Of a stretch of 64,000 bases of DNA, positions 44,696 to 52,431 are shown piece by piece. Under the pieces are notes generated by a model. The model saw only the letters and a program-made list of their open reading frames with translations, searched no databases and was not told the origin of the DNA. Within the stretch, counting starts at the first letter, position 1, and every line of letters starts with the position of its first letter. This DNA comes from Erythrobacteraceae bacterium E2-1 Yellow Sea (GTDB lineage: Bacteria > Pseudomonadota > Alphaproteobacteria > Sphingomonadales > Sphingomonadaceae). The stretch covers positions 78,877 to 142,876 of the forward strand of contig JADCLP010000005.1 of the NCBI GenBank assembly GCA_014983025.1. The letters are read 5' to 3'. A program made the position numbers and the translations under genes.

Positions 44696-45973
44696 ATGGC
44701 TACGAAATCCGAATCCGTTTCGCTGGACCCCGCAGTCCTTATCGAACAGCTGGCGCGCAAGGGCCGTGCGGCACAACGTGTGCTGGCGGCAATGCCGAGT
44801 GACGCCAAGGCGGCAGCACTGATGAAGGCGGCTGCTGCCCTGTGCGCGGACAAGGATGCAATCCTGGCCGCCAATGCGCAGGATCTGGCAGAAGGGGAAG
44901 CGCGCGGGCTGACCGGCGCCATGCTCGATCGTTTGCGGCTGGATGATGCGCGGCTGGAAGTTGTCGCCGCCGGGGTGGAGGCGGTGGCGCAATTGCCTGA
45001 TCCTGTGGGTCAGGTGATTGATAGCAGTGAACGGCCCAATGGTCTGAAGCTGAGCCGCATTCGCGTGCCCATTGGCCTGATCGGGATTATCTATGAAAGC
45101 CGCCCCAATGTGACGGCCGATGCTGCTGCGCTGTGCGTGCGGGCGGGCAATGCGGCCTTGCTGCGCGGGGGCAGCGAGGCGGTCCATTCCAACCGTGCCA
45201 TCCACGCTGCCCTGGCACGTGGCATGGCAGAAGGCGGCGTCCCCGCCGAAGCCGTGCAATTGATGCCGACGCAGGATCGCGCTGCTGTGGGTGCCATGCT
45301 GGCCGCTGCCGGATTGATCGACATGATCGTGCCGCGCGGGGGCAAGGGCCTTGTCGCCCGTGTCCAGGCAGATGCACGCGTGCCCGTGCTCGCCCATCTT
45401 GATGGCATTTGCCACACCTATGTGCACTCAGCTGCGCAGCCGGATATGGCACAGGCAGTGACGCTGAATGCCAAGATGCGCCGCACCGGCATTTGCGGGG
45501 CGATGGAAACGCTGCTGGTCGATGCATCCTATCCCGCAGCCCCTGCCCTGTTGGCCAATCTGATCGATGCCGGGTGCGAATTGCGTGGCGATGCGCGCGC
45601 GCAGGCGATCGATTCGCGGATCAAGCCTGCCGCCGATAATGATTGGGATATGGAATATCTTGAGGCAGTTCTGTCCGTCGCGGTGGTGGACGGGATTGAT
45701 CAGGCGCTGTCGCATATTGCCCGTCACTCATCAGCCCATACCGATGCCATCATCACAGCGGATGATGCCGTGGCGGAACAATTCCTCAACGAAGTCGACA
45801 GCGCGATCGTGATGCACAATGCCTCCAGCCAGTTTGCAGATGGCGGTGAGTTTGGGCTGGGCGCGGAAATCGGCATTGCCACCGGGCGGCTGCATGCGCG
45901 TGGGCCCGTGGCGCTGGAAGGGCTGACGACCTATAAATGGCAGGTGCGCGGCAGCGGCCAGGCGCGACCCTGA
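44696..45973 (+). CDS. proA: Gamma-glutamyl phosphate reductase
   Basis: A 425-aa NADPH-dependent reductase converting gamma-glutamyl phosphate to glutamate semialdehyde in proline synthesis. PIGLIGIIYESRPNVTADAA, LRGGSEAVHSN, VPRGGKGLV and the catalytic cysteine in LDGICHTYVH are visible. The start at 44696 (MATKSES) is set by the family start. It lies 20 bases before nadD. proB is not adjacent. Confidence 0.94.
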   Translation: MATKSESVSLDPAVLIEQLARKGRAAQRVLAAMPSDAKAAALMKAAAALCADKDAILAANAQDLAEGEARGLTGAMLDRLRLDDARLEVVAAGVEAVAQLPDPVGQVIDSSERPNGLKLSRIRVPIGLIGIIYESRPNVTADAAALCVRAGNAALLRGGSEAVHSNRAIHAALARGMAEGGVPAEAVQLMPTQDRAAVGAMLAAAGLIDMIVPRGGKGLVARVQADARVPVLAHLDGICHTYVHSAAQPDMAQAVTLNAKMRRTGICGAMETLLVDASYPAAPALLANLIDAGCELRGDARAQAIDSRIKPAADNDWDMEYLEAVLSVAVVDGIDQALSHIARHSSAHTDAIITADDAVAEQFLNEVDSAIVMHNASSQFADGGEFGLGAEIGIATGRLHARGPVALEGLTTYKWQVRGSGQARP

Positions 45974-45993
45974 CGACGCTGTTCCCACCGGCT

Positions 45994-46650
45994 ATGACCA
46001 GACCTGGGCGCAGAACCGGGCTGCTGGGTGGCAGCTTCAACCCTGCCCACGGTGGCCACCGCCGCATCACCCGCTTTGCCATGCAGGCATTGGCGCTGGA
46101 TGAGGCGTGGTGGCTGGTTTCACCCGGCAATCCGCTGAAGCCGAAGGCGGGAATGGCCCCGCTCCATGCCCGCATCAGATCCGCGCAGAAGATGGCGCGC
46201 CGCCTGCCGATCCGCGCAACGGCGATAGAGCGTGAACTGGGCACGGTATATACGCTGGACACTTTGCGCGCGCTGACACGACGTTATCCGCGACGTGAAT
46301 TCATATGGTTGATGGGGTCAGACAATCTGGCGCAATTCCATCGCTGGAAGGACTGGCGTAAAATTGCCCGCATCATGCCGATTGCGGTTATCGCGCGGCC
46401 CGGTTATGAAGGGGCTGCCATGGCAAGCCCCGCCATGGCCTGGCTCAGGCGCTATCGTGTGTCTGCCGCCGGTTTCAGAAGCAGGGGCAGATGGAGCGCA
46501 CCGGCACTGGTGTTATTGCGTTTCGATCCTGATCCAAGTTCGGCCACGGCCCTGCGCCGCGCCGATCCGGAATGGGTGTCGCATTATTCCGATAGGCCGG
46601 TGAGAGATTCTTTGACGCATCATCTGATCAATCCGCAGGAGGGGGCATGA
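45994..46650 (+). CDS. nadD: Nicotinate-nucleotide adenylyltransferase
   Basis: A 218-aa nucleotidyltransferase of NAD synthesis. The T/HxGH-type motif appears as GGSFNPAHGGH and the second as WLMGSDNLAQFHRWKDW. It shares the cluster proA-nadD-rsfS-rlmH-envC-ctpA typical of alphaproteobacteria. The start at ATG 45994 is 20 bases after proA. Confidence 0.92.
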   Translation: MTRPGRRTGLLGGSFNPAHGGHRRITRFAMQALALDEAWWLVSPGNPLKPKAGMAPLHARIRSAQKMARRLPIRATAIERELGTVYTLDTLRALTRRYPRREFIWLMGSDNLAQFHRWKDWRKIARIMPIAVIARPGYEGAAMASPAMAWLRRYRVSAAGFRSRGRWSAPALVLLRFDPDPSSATALRRADPEWVSHYSDRPVRDSLTHHLINPQEGA

Positions 46651-46704
46651 GGCGGGTGCCTCTCGTTACCTTCCGCTCGGATACTTACCCCGAATATAGG
46701 AGTT

Positions 46705-47136
46705 ATGTATTCGCCTATGAATCAGGCGCATTCCCTGTCGGCTGCTGTCGACGCAAAAGGTACCCAACCCATGGCCAAGGCTGACAAATCCTCTGACGCA
46801 TTGCACGCTCTTGTGCTGGCGCAGCTGGATGATGACCAGGCGCAGGAAGTGGTTTCCATCCCGCTGGAAGGCAAAAGTTCGATCGCCGATTACATGGTCG
46901 TCGCATCGGGCCGATCCACCCGGCAGGTGGCAGCCATGGCGCAGAAACTGGCAGAAAAGATCAAGCAGGAAGGCTTTGGATCTTCCCGCGTCGAAGGCTT
47001 GCCTGCGGCAGATTGGGTGCTGATCGACGCTGGTGATGTGGTGGTTCACCTGTTCCGTCCGGAAGTTCGCAGCTTCTACAATCTGGAACGGATGTGGGCC
47101 TTTGGTGACGCACCGCCGGTTGCCGGCTCGGCTTAG
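46705..47136 (+). CDS. rsfS: Ribosomal silencing factor RsfS
   Basis: A 143-aa RsfS/Iojap protein that binds L14 and blocks subunit joining under starvation. SIADYMVVASGRSTRQVAAMA and DWVLIDAGDVVVHLFRPEVRSFYNLERMW are conserved. The start ATG 46705 has TAGGAG upstream and gives about 20 residues before the domain; ATG 46771 would give the shorter classic form. Confidence 0.93.
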   Translation: MYSPMNQAHSLSAAVDAKGTQPMAKADKSSDALHALVLAQLDDDQAQEVVSIPLEGKSSIADYMVVASGRSTRQVAAMAQKLAEKIKQEGFGSSRVEGLPAADWVLIDAGDVVVHLFRPEVRSFYNLERMWAFGDAPPVAGSA

Positions 47137-47146
47137 TTTGTTTTTC

Positions 47147-47280
47147 GCACCCGCCTCTGCGGGTGCGTACTCGGCGCTGTTCCTTCGCCGCTTAGCCCTT
47201 ACGGGCACATGCGGGCGTGCGTTGCCCTTGCCGCGGCTTCGCCTCGGTTTGCCTGCGCTGGACGTGAGCTGCGCGTAAAA
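47147..47280. repeat. Palindrome-rich gap between rsfS and rlmH
   Basis: A perfect hairpin GCACCCGC / GCGGGTGC (47147-47166) is followed by imperfect GC-rich dyads (such as CGGCG/CGCCG and CCGCGGCTTCG). The T-run precedes the hairpin, so it is not a plus-strand terminator. It resembles a REP-type intergenic repeat, but copy number cannot be judged from one window. Confidence 0.4.
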
Positions 47281-47293
47281 CTAATAACCCCCC

Positions 47294-47716
47294 ATGCTGC
47301 TTCACATCATCGCTCGCGGAAAAATCGGCCGCTCACCAGAGGCAGAGCTGGTTGCGCGTTATGAAAAACGGCTGACATGGCCAGTAAAGCTGACCGAACT
47401 GCCTGATACAGGTGGGCGCATTCCTGATCCCGCTACGCCTTTCAAAACAGTTTTGCTGGATGAACGTGGCAAACAGATGGGTTCGGAAGATTTTGCCGCA
47501 ATTCTGGGCCAGTGGCGCGATGATGGTGTGCGTGAATGCCGTTTCATCCTGGGTGCAGCAGATGGCCACAGCGATCAGGAACGGGCCGATGCCGACCTGC
47601 TGTTTGCCTTTGGCAAGGCCACTTGGCCGCATTTGCTGGCGCGGGCCATGTTGATGGAACAGCTTTATCGTGCCAGCACCATCCTTGCCGGACACCCTTA
47701 TCATCGGGCAGGATAG
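47294..47716 (+). CDS. rlmH: 23S rRNA (pseudouridine1915-N3)-methyltransferase RlmH
   Basis: A 140-aa SPOUT methyltransferase acting on helix 69 of 23S rRNA. LLDERGKQMGSEDFA, FILGAADGH and the C-terminal MLMEQLYRASTILAGHPYHR, which holds the knot and SAM pocket, are conserved. It is a little shorter than the 155-aa E. coli protein, as usual here. It lies 4 bases before the EnvC-like gene. Confidence 0.93.
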   Translation: MLLHIIARGKIGRSPEAELVARYEKRLTWPVKLTELPDTGGRIPDPATPFKTVLLDERGKQMGSEDFAAILGQWRDDGVRECRFILGAADGHSDQERADADLLFAFGKATWPHLLARAMLMEQLYRASTILAGHPYHRAG

Positions 47717-47720
47717 GGCC

Positions 47721-48962
47721 ATGACCTGCCAAGGCTCTCTGGCTGTACGCGTTGCATTGGGTTGCGCCGCCATTGCGGTGTTGATCGGCCTGCCAGCCGC
47801 TCTGGTGGCGCAGCGCGATCTTGCTGCTGCAGCAGCCGATCCACGCAATTCGCGTACTGAACTGGCGCGGGCCAAGCGCGCAGCAGATGAGGCGGGGCAA
47901 CGCGCCCTGCAATTGGCGGAGGAAGCGGAAACAGCAACCGAAGCTTTCGCCAGAACGCAGGCGCAAGCGGCGGCCCTGGCAGCACGTATCCAGCAGGCAG
48001 AGGCTGATATTACAGAGGCAGAGGTGCGGCTGGCGCTGATTGGTGATCTGCAGCTGGAACTCAATGCCCGTCTGGCCCAGCGACAACAGCCATTGGTGCG
48101 ATTGAGTGCTGCCTTGCAGAATATGGCACGTAGGCCGCTGGCCTTGTCTGCCCTGAAGCCGGGATCGCTGAAAGACACGGTGTATCTGCGCGCCGTGCTG
48201 GCTACGACCGTGCCGGAAATTCGCGAACGGACTGCTGATCTGCGTGACGATCTTGATCGGAGCAAGGCGCTGGCGGCAGAGGCAAAATCCACATTGGCAA
48301 AATTGCGCGATGGCGAGGGTTTGCTGAATGAAAAGCGGCGCGAATTGGCCGCGCTGGAAGTGCGCCAGCGGATCGCCTCGCGTGAAGCCAATTCCATCGC
48401 CCGGCGTGAACAGGAACGTGCCCTGGTTCTGGCAGAGGAGGCACGCGATCTGGATGATCTGGTGGGCGAGCTGGACCGCGTAGGCGCTTTGCGGCGCGAA
48501 CTGGCTGCTTTGCCGGGTCCAATTCTGCGGCCTCAGCAACCTGGTGCTGCGCGCGTGGTGAAAACAGCAGACCGTCGATCATCACGTACATCTTCTTCTC
48601 CGCCTGCGGATCTGCGCCTGCCGGTTGAAGGCCGCACCTTGGCGGGTTTTGGGGAGACTGGTGATAGCGGATTGCGTTCGCGCGGGTTGACGCTTGCCCC
48701 GCGTGGCGGTGCGCAAGTTGTGGCGTCCGCTGCTGGGCGAGTGGCTTTTTCCGGCCCTTATCGCGGATTTGGCCGAATCGTGATTATCGAACACGCAAAT
48801 GGCTGGACCAGCGTCATCACAGGGCTGGAGCGTAGCAATGTGGCAACTGGCACCGAACTGGTTGCGGGCAGCCCGATTGGCGCTGCGGCCAGCGTAAATG
48901 CCGCGATCACGCTGGAGCTACGCCGAGACGGAAAACCGGTTAACCCACTGGAATATATTTAG
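47721..48962 (+). CDS. EnvC-like murein hydrolase activator (degenerate LytM)
   Basis: A 413-aa periplasmic protein: signal/anchor (about 7-30), a long coiled coil (about 35-265, rich in Ala/Glu/Arg), and a C-terminal LytM/M23 fold (about 305-413). The fold is recognisable (GAQVVASAAGRVAFSGP, GRIVIIEHANGW) but the HxxxD and HxH zinc motifs are absent; the HxH position reads AAITLELRR. This is the pattern of EnvC, which activates amidases rather than cutting wall. It lies between rlmH and ctpA, its usual place. Confidence 0.86.
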   Translation: MTCQGSLAVRVALGCAAIAVLIGLPAALVAQRDLAAAAADPRNSRTELARAKRAADEAGQRALQLAEEAETATEAFARTQAQAAALAARIQQAEADITEAEVRLALIGDLQLELNARLAQRQQPLVRLSAALQNMARRPLALSALKPGSLKDTVYLRAVLATTVPEIRERTADLRDDLDRSKALAAEAKSTLAKLRDGEGLLNEKRRELAALEVRQRIASREANSIARREQERALVLAEEARDLDDLVGELDRVGALRRELAALPGPILRPQQPGAARVVKTADRRSSRTSSSPPADLRLPVEGRTLAGFGETGDSGLRSRGLTLAPRGGAQVVASAAGRVAFSGPYRGFGRIVIIEHANGWTSVITGLERSNVATGTELVAGSPIGAAASVNAAITLELRRDGKPVNPLEYI

Positions 48963-49122
48963 ATAAGTATATTTCAGGCGCATTTTCCGGCGTGATCCTG
49001 TACAGTAATTGTGGCCTTCCTGCCCCGCTGCGGGACGTGTTGAGACATCGGCGCGCTCTCATCTGGTGTTAATGCAATTGGCCCGATACTATATTGCGCT
49101 GAGAATGGAGCTTTTACGCGCT

Positions 49123-50460
49123 ATGAAGATTGCCCCCCTGTTGCGCAGCGCCGCATTGGTCACTGCCGTCGCACTGATCCCCGCCACCACGGCGGGCCTG
49201 GCCCAGGTGGATGGCCGCGCGGGCCCGGAATTTGCCAAATTGTTCGCAACTTACCAGCGGATCAAGGCCAGCTATGTCGAAGAAGTCGATGATGAAAAGT
49301 TGATCCGCGGCGCGATTGACGGGATGTTGTCCTCGCTCGATCCGCATTCAGCATATCTTGATGGTTCGGATCTCCAGCGGCTCGAAACCATGATCGATGG
49401 CAATTATTCCGGTCTGGGCCTGTCGGTCGTGATGGATGACGGCGCGGTGAAGGTGGTTTCACCCTTCCGGGGCAGCCCTGCGGACAAGGCAGGGGTCAAG
49501 GCGGGCGATTACATCACCCATCTGGATGGCAAGCTGATTTATGGCGGCGATCTGGATGATGCCGTATCGCAGATGCGTGGTCCTGCAGGCTCATCGATCA
49601 AATTGACGATTTTCCGTGCCGGTCGGGACGAGCCGTTCGAAGTTTCGGTGACGCGCGGTGTGATTGAGCTGGAGCCGGTGACTTCTGAATTGAAGCCGGG
49701 CAATGTCGGCGTCATTTCAGTCAATGAATTTTCCGCCGATGTCGGCAATGATGTCTATGCCGCGTGGAAGTCTCTGCAAAGCAAGGCCGCCGGGCGTATG
49801 GCCGGGCTGGTACTGGATTTGCGCAGCAACCCGGGCGGATCGCTGGATGAAGCGGTCGCCCTGTCTGATCTGTTCCTGGATAAAGGGCGGATCGTTTCGC
49901 AACGTGGGCGCGCACGTGGTGAAACGCTGCTTTATGATGCTGAAACTGTATTCCGCGGAGATATTGCCGAAGGCGTGCCCTTGATTGTGCTGATCGATGC
50001 GGGCTCTGCCTCAGCATCTGAAATTGTGGCGGGTGCGCTGCAGGACCACCGCCGTGCGCTGATCATGGGTGATCGCAGCTTTGGCAAGGGCAGCGTGCAA
50101 TCCTTGATTCCGCTGGGCAGGACAGCCGCACTGAAATTGACAACGGCACGCTATTACACCCCGTCTGGCCATTCAGTGCAGGAAGGTGGGATCAAGCCCG
50201 ATATCGCCGTCCCGCAATTGAGCGATCCGGATCTGGCCAAGCGCAACAAATTTGTTTTGCGTGAAAGCGATCTGCGCGGCCATCTGGTCAATGAAGTGGG
50301 GCTGGAGGATGAAGCGCTGGAAAGCGATGCCCGCAGCGATCCGCGCTTCAAACTGACGGCCGAACAGCTGAAGGAACAGGGTGTGGAAGATTTCCAATTG
50401 CATTATGCATTGGAAACCCTGCGCCGCACGACCAAAAGCAGCGTGGCATTGCGCAAGTAA
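49123..50460 (+). CDS. ctpA: C-terminal processing protease (S41 family)
   Basis: A 445-aa periplasmic serine protease: signal peptide (about 1-28), S41 N-domain, PDZ (about 75-155, NYSGLGLSVVMDDGAVKV), then the catalytic domain with the Ser in GSASASEIVAGAL and the Lys in MGDRSFGKGSVQ. It trims envelope proteins and, in other bacteria, PG endopeptidases. The frame is open upstream to 49009 and ATG 49105 or 49072 is possible; 49123 gives a clean signal peptide. It follows the EnvC-like gene. Confidence 0.91.
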   Translation: MKIAPLLRSAALVTAVALIPATTAGLAQVDGRAGPEFAKLFATYQRIKASYVEEVDDEKLIRGAIDGMLSSLDPHSAYLDGSDLQRLETMIDGNYSGLGLSVVMDDGAVKVVSPFRGSPADKAGVKAGDYITHLDGKLIYGGDLDDAVSQMRGPAGSSIKLTIFRAGRDEPFEVSVTRGVIELEPVTSELKPGNVGVISVNEFSADVGNDVYAAWKSLQSKAAGRMAGLVLDLRSNPGGSLDEAVALSDLFLDKGRIVSQRGRARGETLLYDAETVFRGDIAEGVPLIVLIDAGSASASEIVAGALQDHRRALIMGDRSFGKGSVQSLIPLGRTAALKLTTARYYTPSGHSVQEGGIKPDIAVPQLSDPDLAKRNKFVLRESDLRGHLVNEVGLEDEALESDARSDPRFKLTAEQLKEQGVEDFQLHYALETLRRTTKSSVALRK

Positions 50461-50487
50461 ACTGTCCGGCACGAACGGGGTAATACC

Positions 50488-50961
50488 ATGTCTCTCAATC
50501 CGTCGGCGCGAAAGGCGCAGACCCTGGCAATTGCGATCCCAGCGGCATTGCTGGGCGGGGCCTATATCAGCCAATATGTCTTTGGGCTGTTCCCGTGCGA
50601 AATGTGCTGGTGGCAGCGTTACTCGCATTTCGTAGCCCTGGCCCTGGGCCTGTTGTCTATGGTGGCACAGCCGCGCCGTTTATGGATTGCGCTGGCTGGT
50701 CTGGCGGTGATCGCATCAGGCATGATTGGCGGGTTTCATGCAGGCGTTGAATATGATTGGTGGGAAGGGCTGACCCGCTGCGCCACCACGGTGGAGGCAG
50801 GCGGTGATGCCATGGATGCCATTATGAACGCACCGCTGGTTCGTTGCGATGCTGCGCCATGGGACCTGTTTGGCATTTCGCTGGCGGGCTGGAATTTTCT
50901 TATTTCAACGCTGGGCGGGCTCGCAATACTGGCCCTGTTGGCGCGAAAAGAACCGGCATGA
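50488..50961 (+). CDS. dsbB: DsbB-type disulfide bond formation protein
   Basis: A 157-aa inner-membrane protein with four membrane segments. The first cysteine pair is CEMC in GLFPCEMCWWQRYSH; the second is split between CATT and VRCDAAPW in the second periplasmic loop. It passes electrons from DsbA to quinone. It lies 27 bases after ctpA and overlaps coq7 by 4 bases. Confidence 0.88.
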   Translation: MSLNPSARKAQTLAIAIPAALLGGAYISQYVFGLFPCEMCWWQRYSHFVALALGLLSMVAQPRRLWIALAGLAVIASGMIGGFHAGVEYDWWEGLTRCATTVEAGGDAMDAIMNAPLVRCDAAPWDLFGISLAGWNFLISTLGGLAILALLARKEPA

Positions 50962-51479
50962 ACAAGGCTGACATCCATCGTATGATCCGCGTTGACCAGG
51001 CGGGTGAATTTGGCGCAACGCGCATCTATCAGGGGCAGTTGGATGTGATGGGCGATCGCGGGCCGCATGCTGCGGAAATCGCGCATATGGCCGAACAGGA
51101 GAAGGTGCACAGGGCGAAGTTTGATGCGCTGATGGCGGAACGCGGCGTACGCCCCACCGCCTTGCAACCTTTCTGGTCAGTTGCAGGTTATGCACTGGGT
51201 GCGGCAACCGCTTTGATGGGCCCCAGGGCTGCGATGGCTTGCACTGCAGCCGTCGAAACAGAAATCGACCGGCATTATTCGGAACAGCTTGATCAATTGC
51301 GTGCTGATAAGGCTGACCCAGAACTGGAAGCGATGATCGATGAATTTCGTGAGGAAGAATTGCAGCATCGCGATGCTGCACTGGCTGCAGGTGCCGAACA
51401 GGCCCCGGCCTATCCACTGCTGTCCGGCGTAATCAGGCTGGGCTGCCGCGCCGCGATCAAGCTGGCCGAACGGATTTGA
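50958..51479 (+). CDS. coq7: Ubiquinone biosynthesis hydroxylase Coq7
   Basis: A 173-aa di-iron hydroxylase that inserts the C6 (last) hydroxyl of ubiquinone. The iron-ligand pattern is visible: RVDQAGEFGA, HMAEQEKVH, and later EFREEELQHRD. It overlaps the dsbB stop (ATGA). A quinone gene beside DsbB, a quinone-using protein, is a sensible pairing. Confidence 0.91.
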   Translation: MNKADIHRMIRVDQAGEFGATRIYQGQLDVMGDRGPHAAEIAHMAEQEKVHRAKFDALMAERGVRPTALQPFWSVAGYALGAATALMGPRAAMACTAAVETEIDRHYSEQLDQLRADKADPELEAMIDEFREEELQHRDAALAAGAEQAPAYPLLSGVIRLGCRAAIKLAERI

Positions 51480-51590
51480 TCGTAATCAAGGTTGCGCGTG
51501 CCAAAGGCGTGCAGACTGGCACGGCTTCATCTGGAGTTCACTCCATATCGCGCTTATATCTGCTGTAATCACTGCTGAATGGAACCGCAC

Positions 51591-52187
51591 ATGACCCGCA
51601 TTTTCGCCGCTGCGCTGATCGCCACTGCCGCCCTGCCCTTTGCTGCGCCTGCTGCTGCACAGGATGAAGCGGGTGACAAGGTCAATATGGTGATCGTCTA
51701 TGGCCAAGATGAATGCCCCGCCCCAATGGCAGGTGAAATTACCGTGTGCGCGCGCAAATCGGAAAATGAACGCTATCGCATTCCAGATAATCTGCGCACC
51801 AGTGACAGCCCTGAAAACACTTCCTGGACGCAGCGCGTGGAAAGCTATGAAATGGTGGGCGCATTTGGCGCGTTATCCTGCAATCCGGCTGGCGCGGGCG
51901 GTTTTCTGGGCTGCACCCAGCAGATGATCAATGATGCGTATAAGGATCGTGCTGAAGGGTCGAATGTTCGTTTCAGCCAGTTGATCGAGGCAGCGCGGGC
52001 AGAACGCATGTCCACCATTGATGAAGATGCCGCCGCAGAGCAGAGCCGCGTTGAACAGATTGAACGCGAATATATGGAACGGCTGGAGCGAGAGCGTACC
52101 GGCACGTTGCCGGGTGATGATGCCGGCCTTGCAGAAACTGCTGATGATGCCAGTGCGGATGAAACTGGCGAAACCGCGCCAGAATAA
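51591..52187 (+). CDS. Secreted protein of unknown function
   Basis: A 198-aa protein with a clear signal peptide (MTRIFAAALIATAALPFAAP, cleavage near AAAQ), a central part with four cysteines (DECPAPMAGEITVCARK and LSCNPAGAGGFLGCTQQ) that could form two disulfides, and an acidic, Glu-rich C-terminal tail. I do not assign a family; similar proteins occur in sphingomonads by recollection only. It is monocistronic, between coq7 and the CHASE2 gene. Confidence 0.72.
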   Translation: MTRIFAAALIATAALPFAAPAAAQDEAGDKVNMVIVYGQDECPAPMAGEITVCARKSENERYRIPDNLRTSDSPENTSWTQRVESYEMVGAFGALSCNPAGAGGFLGCTQQMINDAYKDRAEGSNVRFSQLIEAARAERMSTIDEDAAAEQSRVEQIEREYMERLERERTGTLPGDDAGLAETADDASADETGETAPE

Positions 52188-52431
52188 GCACGAAACCTCT
52201 AAAATCCAGAAACTTGCGGTGTTCGTTCAATGAACGGGCGGGTGCTGACGCGCGGATAATCCGTGCAATCAATGCTAACGCGAAATTAAGGATAATCCCC
52301 TAGGCAAACCCCCTAGTCGGGCGGTGCAATCCGTAAACCAGCCGGGGCAGCGCCCCAGCGGATGGCATCGTGACTGACGGTTGAATGGTTTGTCCGCATT
52401 GATGCGGGCGCGTTTGAAGGGGCACGTCCAT
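52188..52431. promoter_or_regulatory. Leader of the CHASE2-to-CapB operon
   Basis: 244 gene-free bases that must carry the promoter of the long operon downstream. It includes CCCCTAGGCAAACCCCCTAG (about 52297-52316), a short direct repeat of CCCCTAG spaced 12 bases. GAAGGGG at 52416-52422 is the Shine-Dalgarno for the start at 52432. No terminator was seen. Confidence 0.45.

Noticed and set aside
44531..45427. 298-codon minus-strand open frame opposite proA
   Set aside because: Shadow of the well-conserved proA gene; no plausible protein family.
47147..47166. GCACCCGC/GCGGGTGC hairpin as terminator of rsfS
   Set aside because: The T-run comes before, not after, the hairpin on the plus strand.
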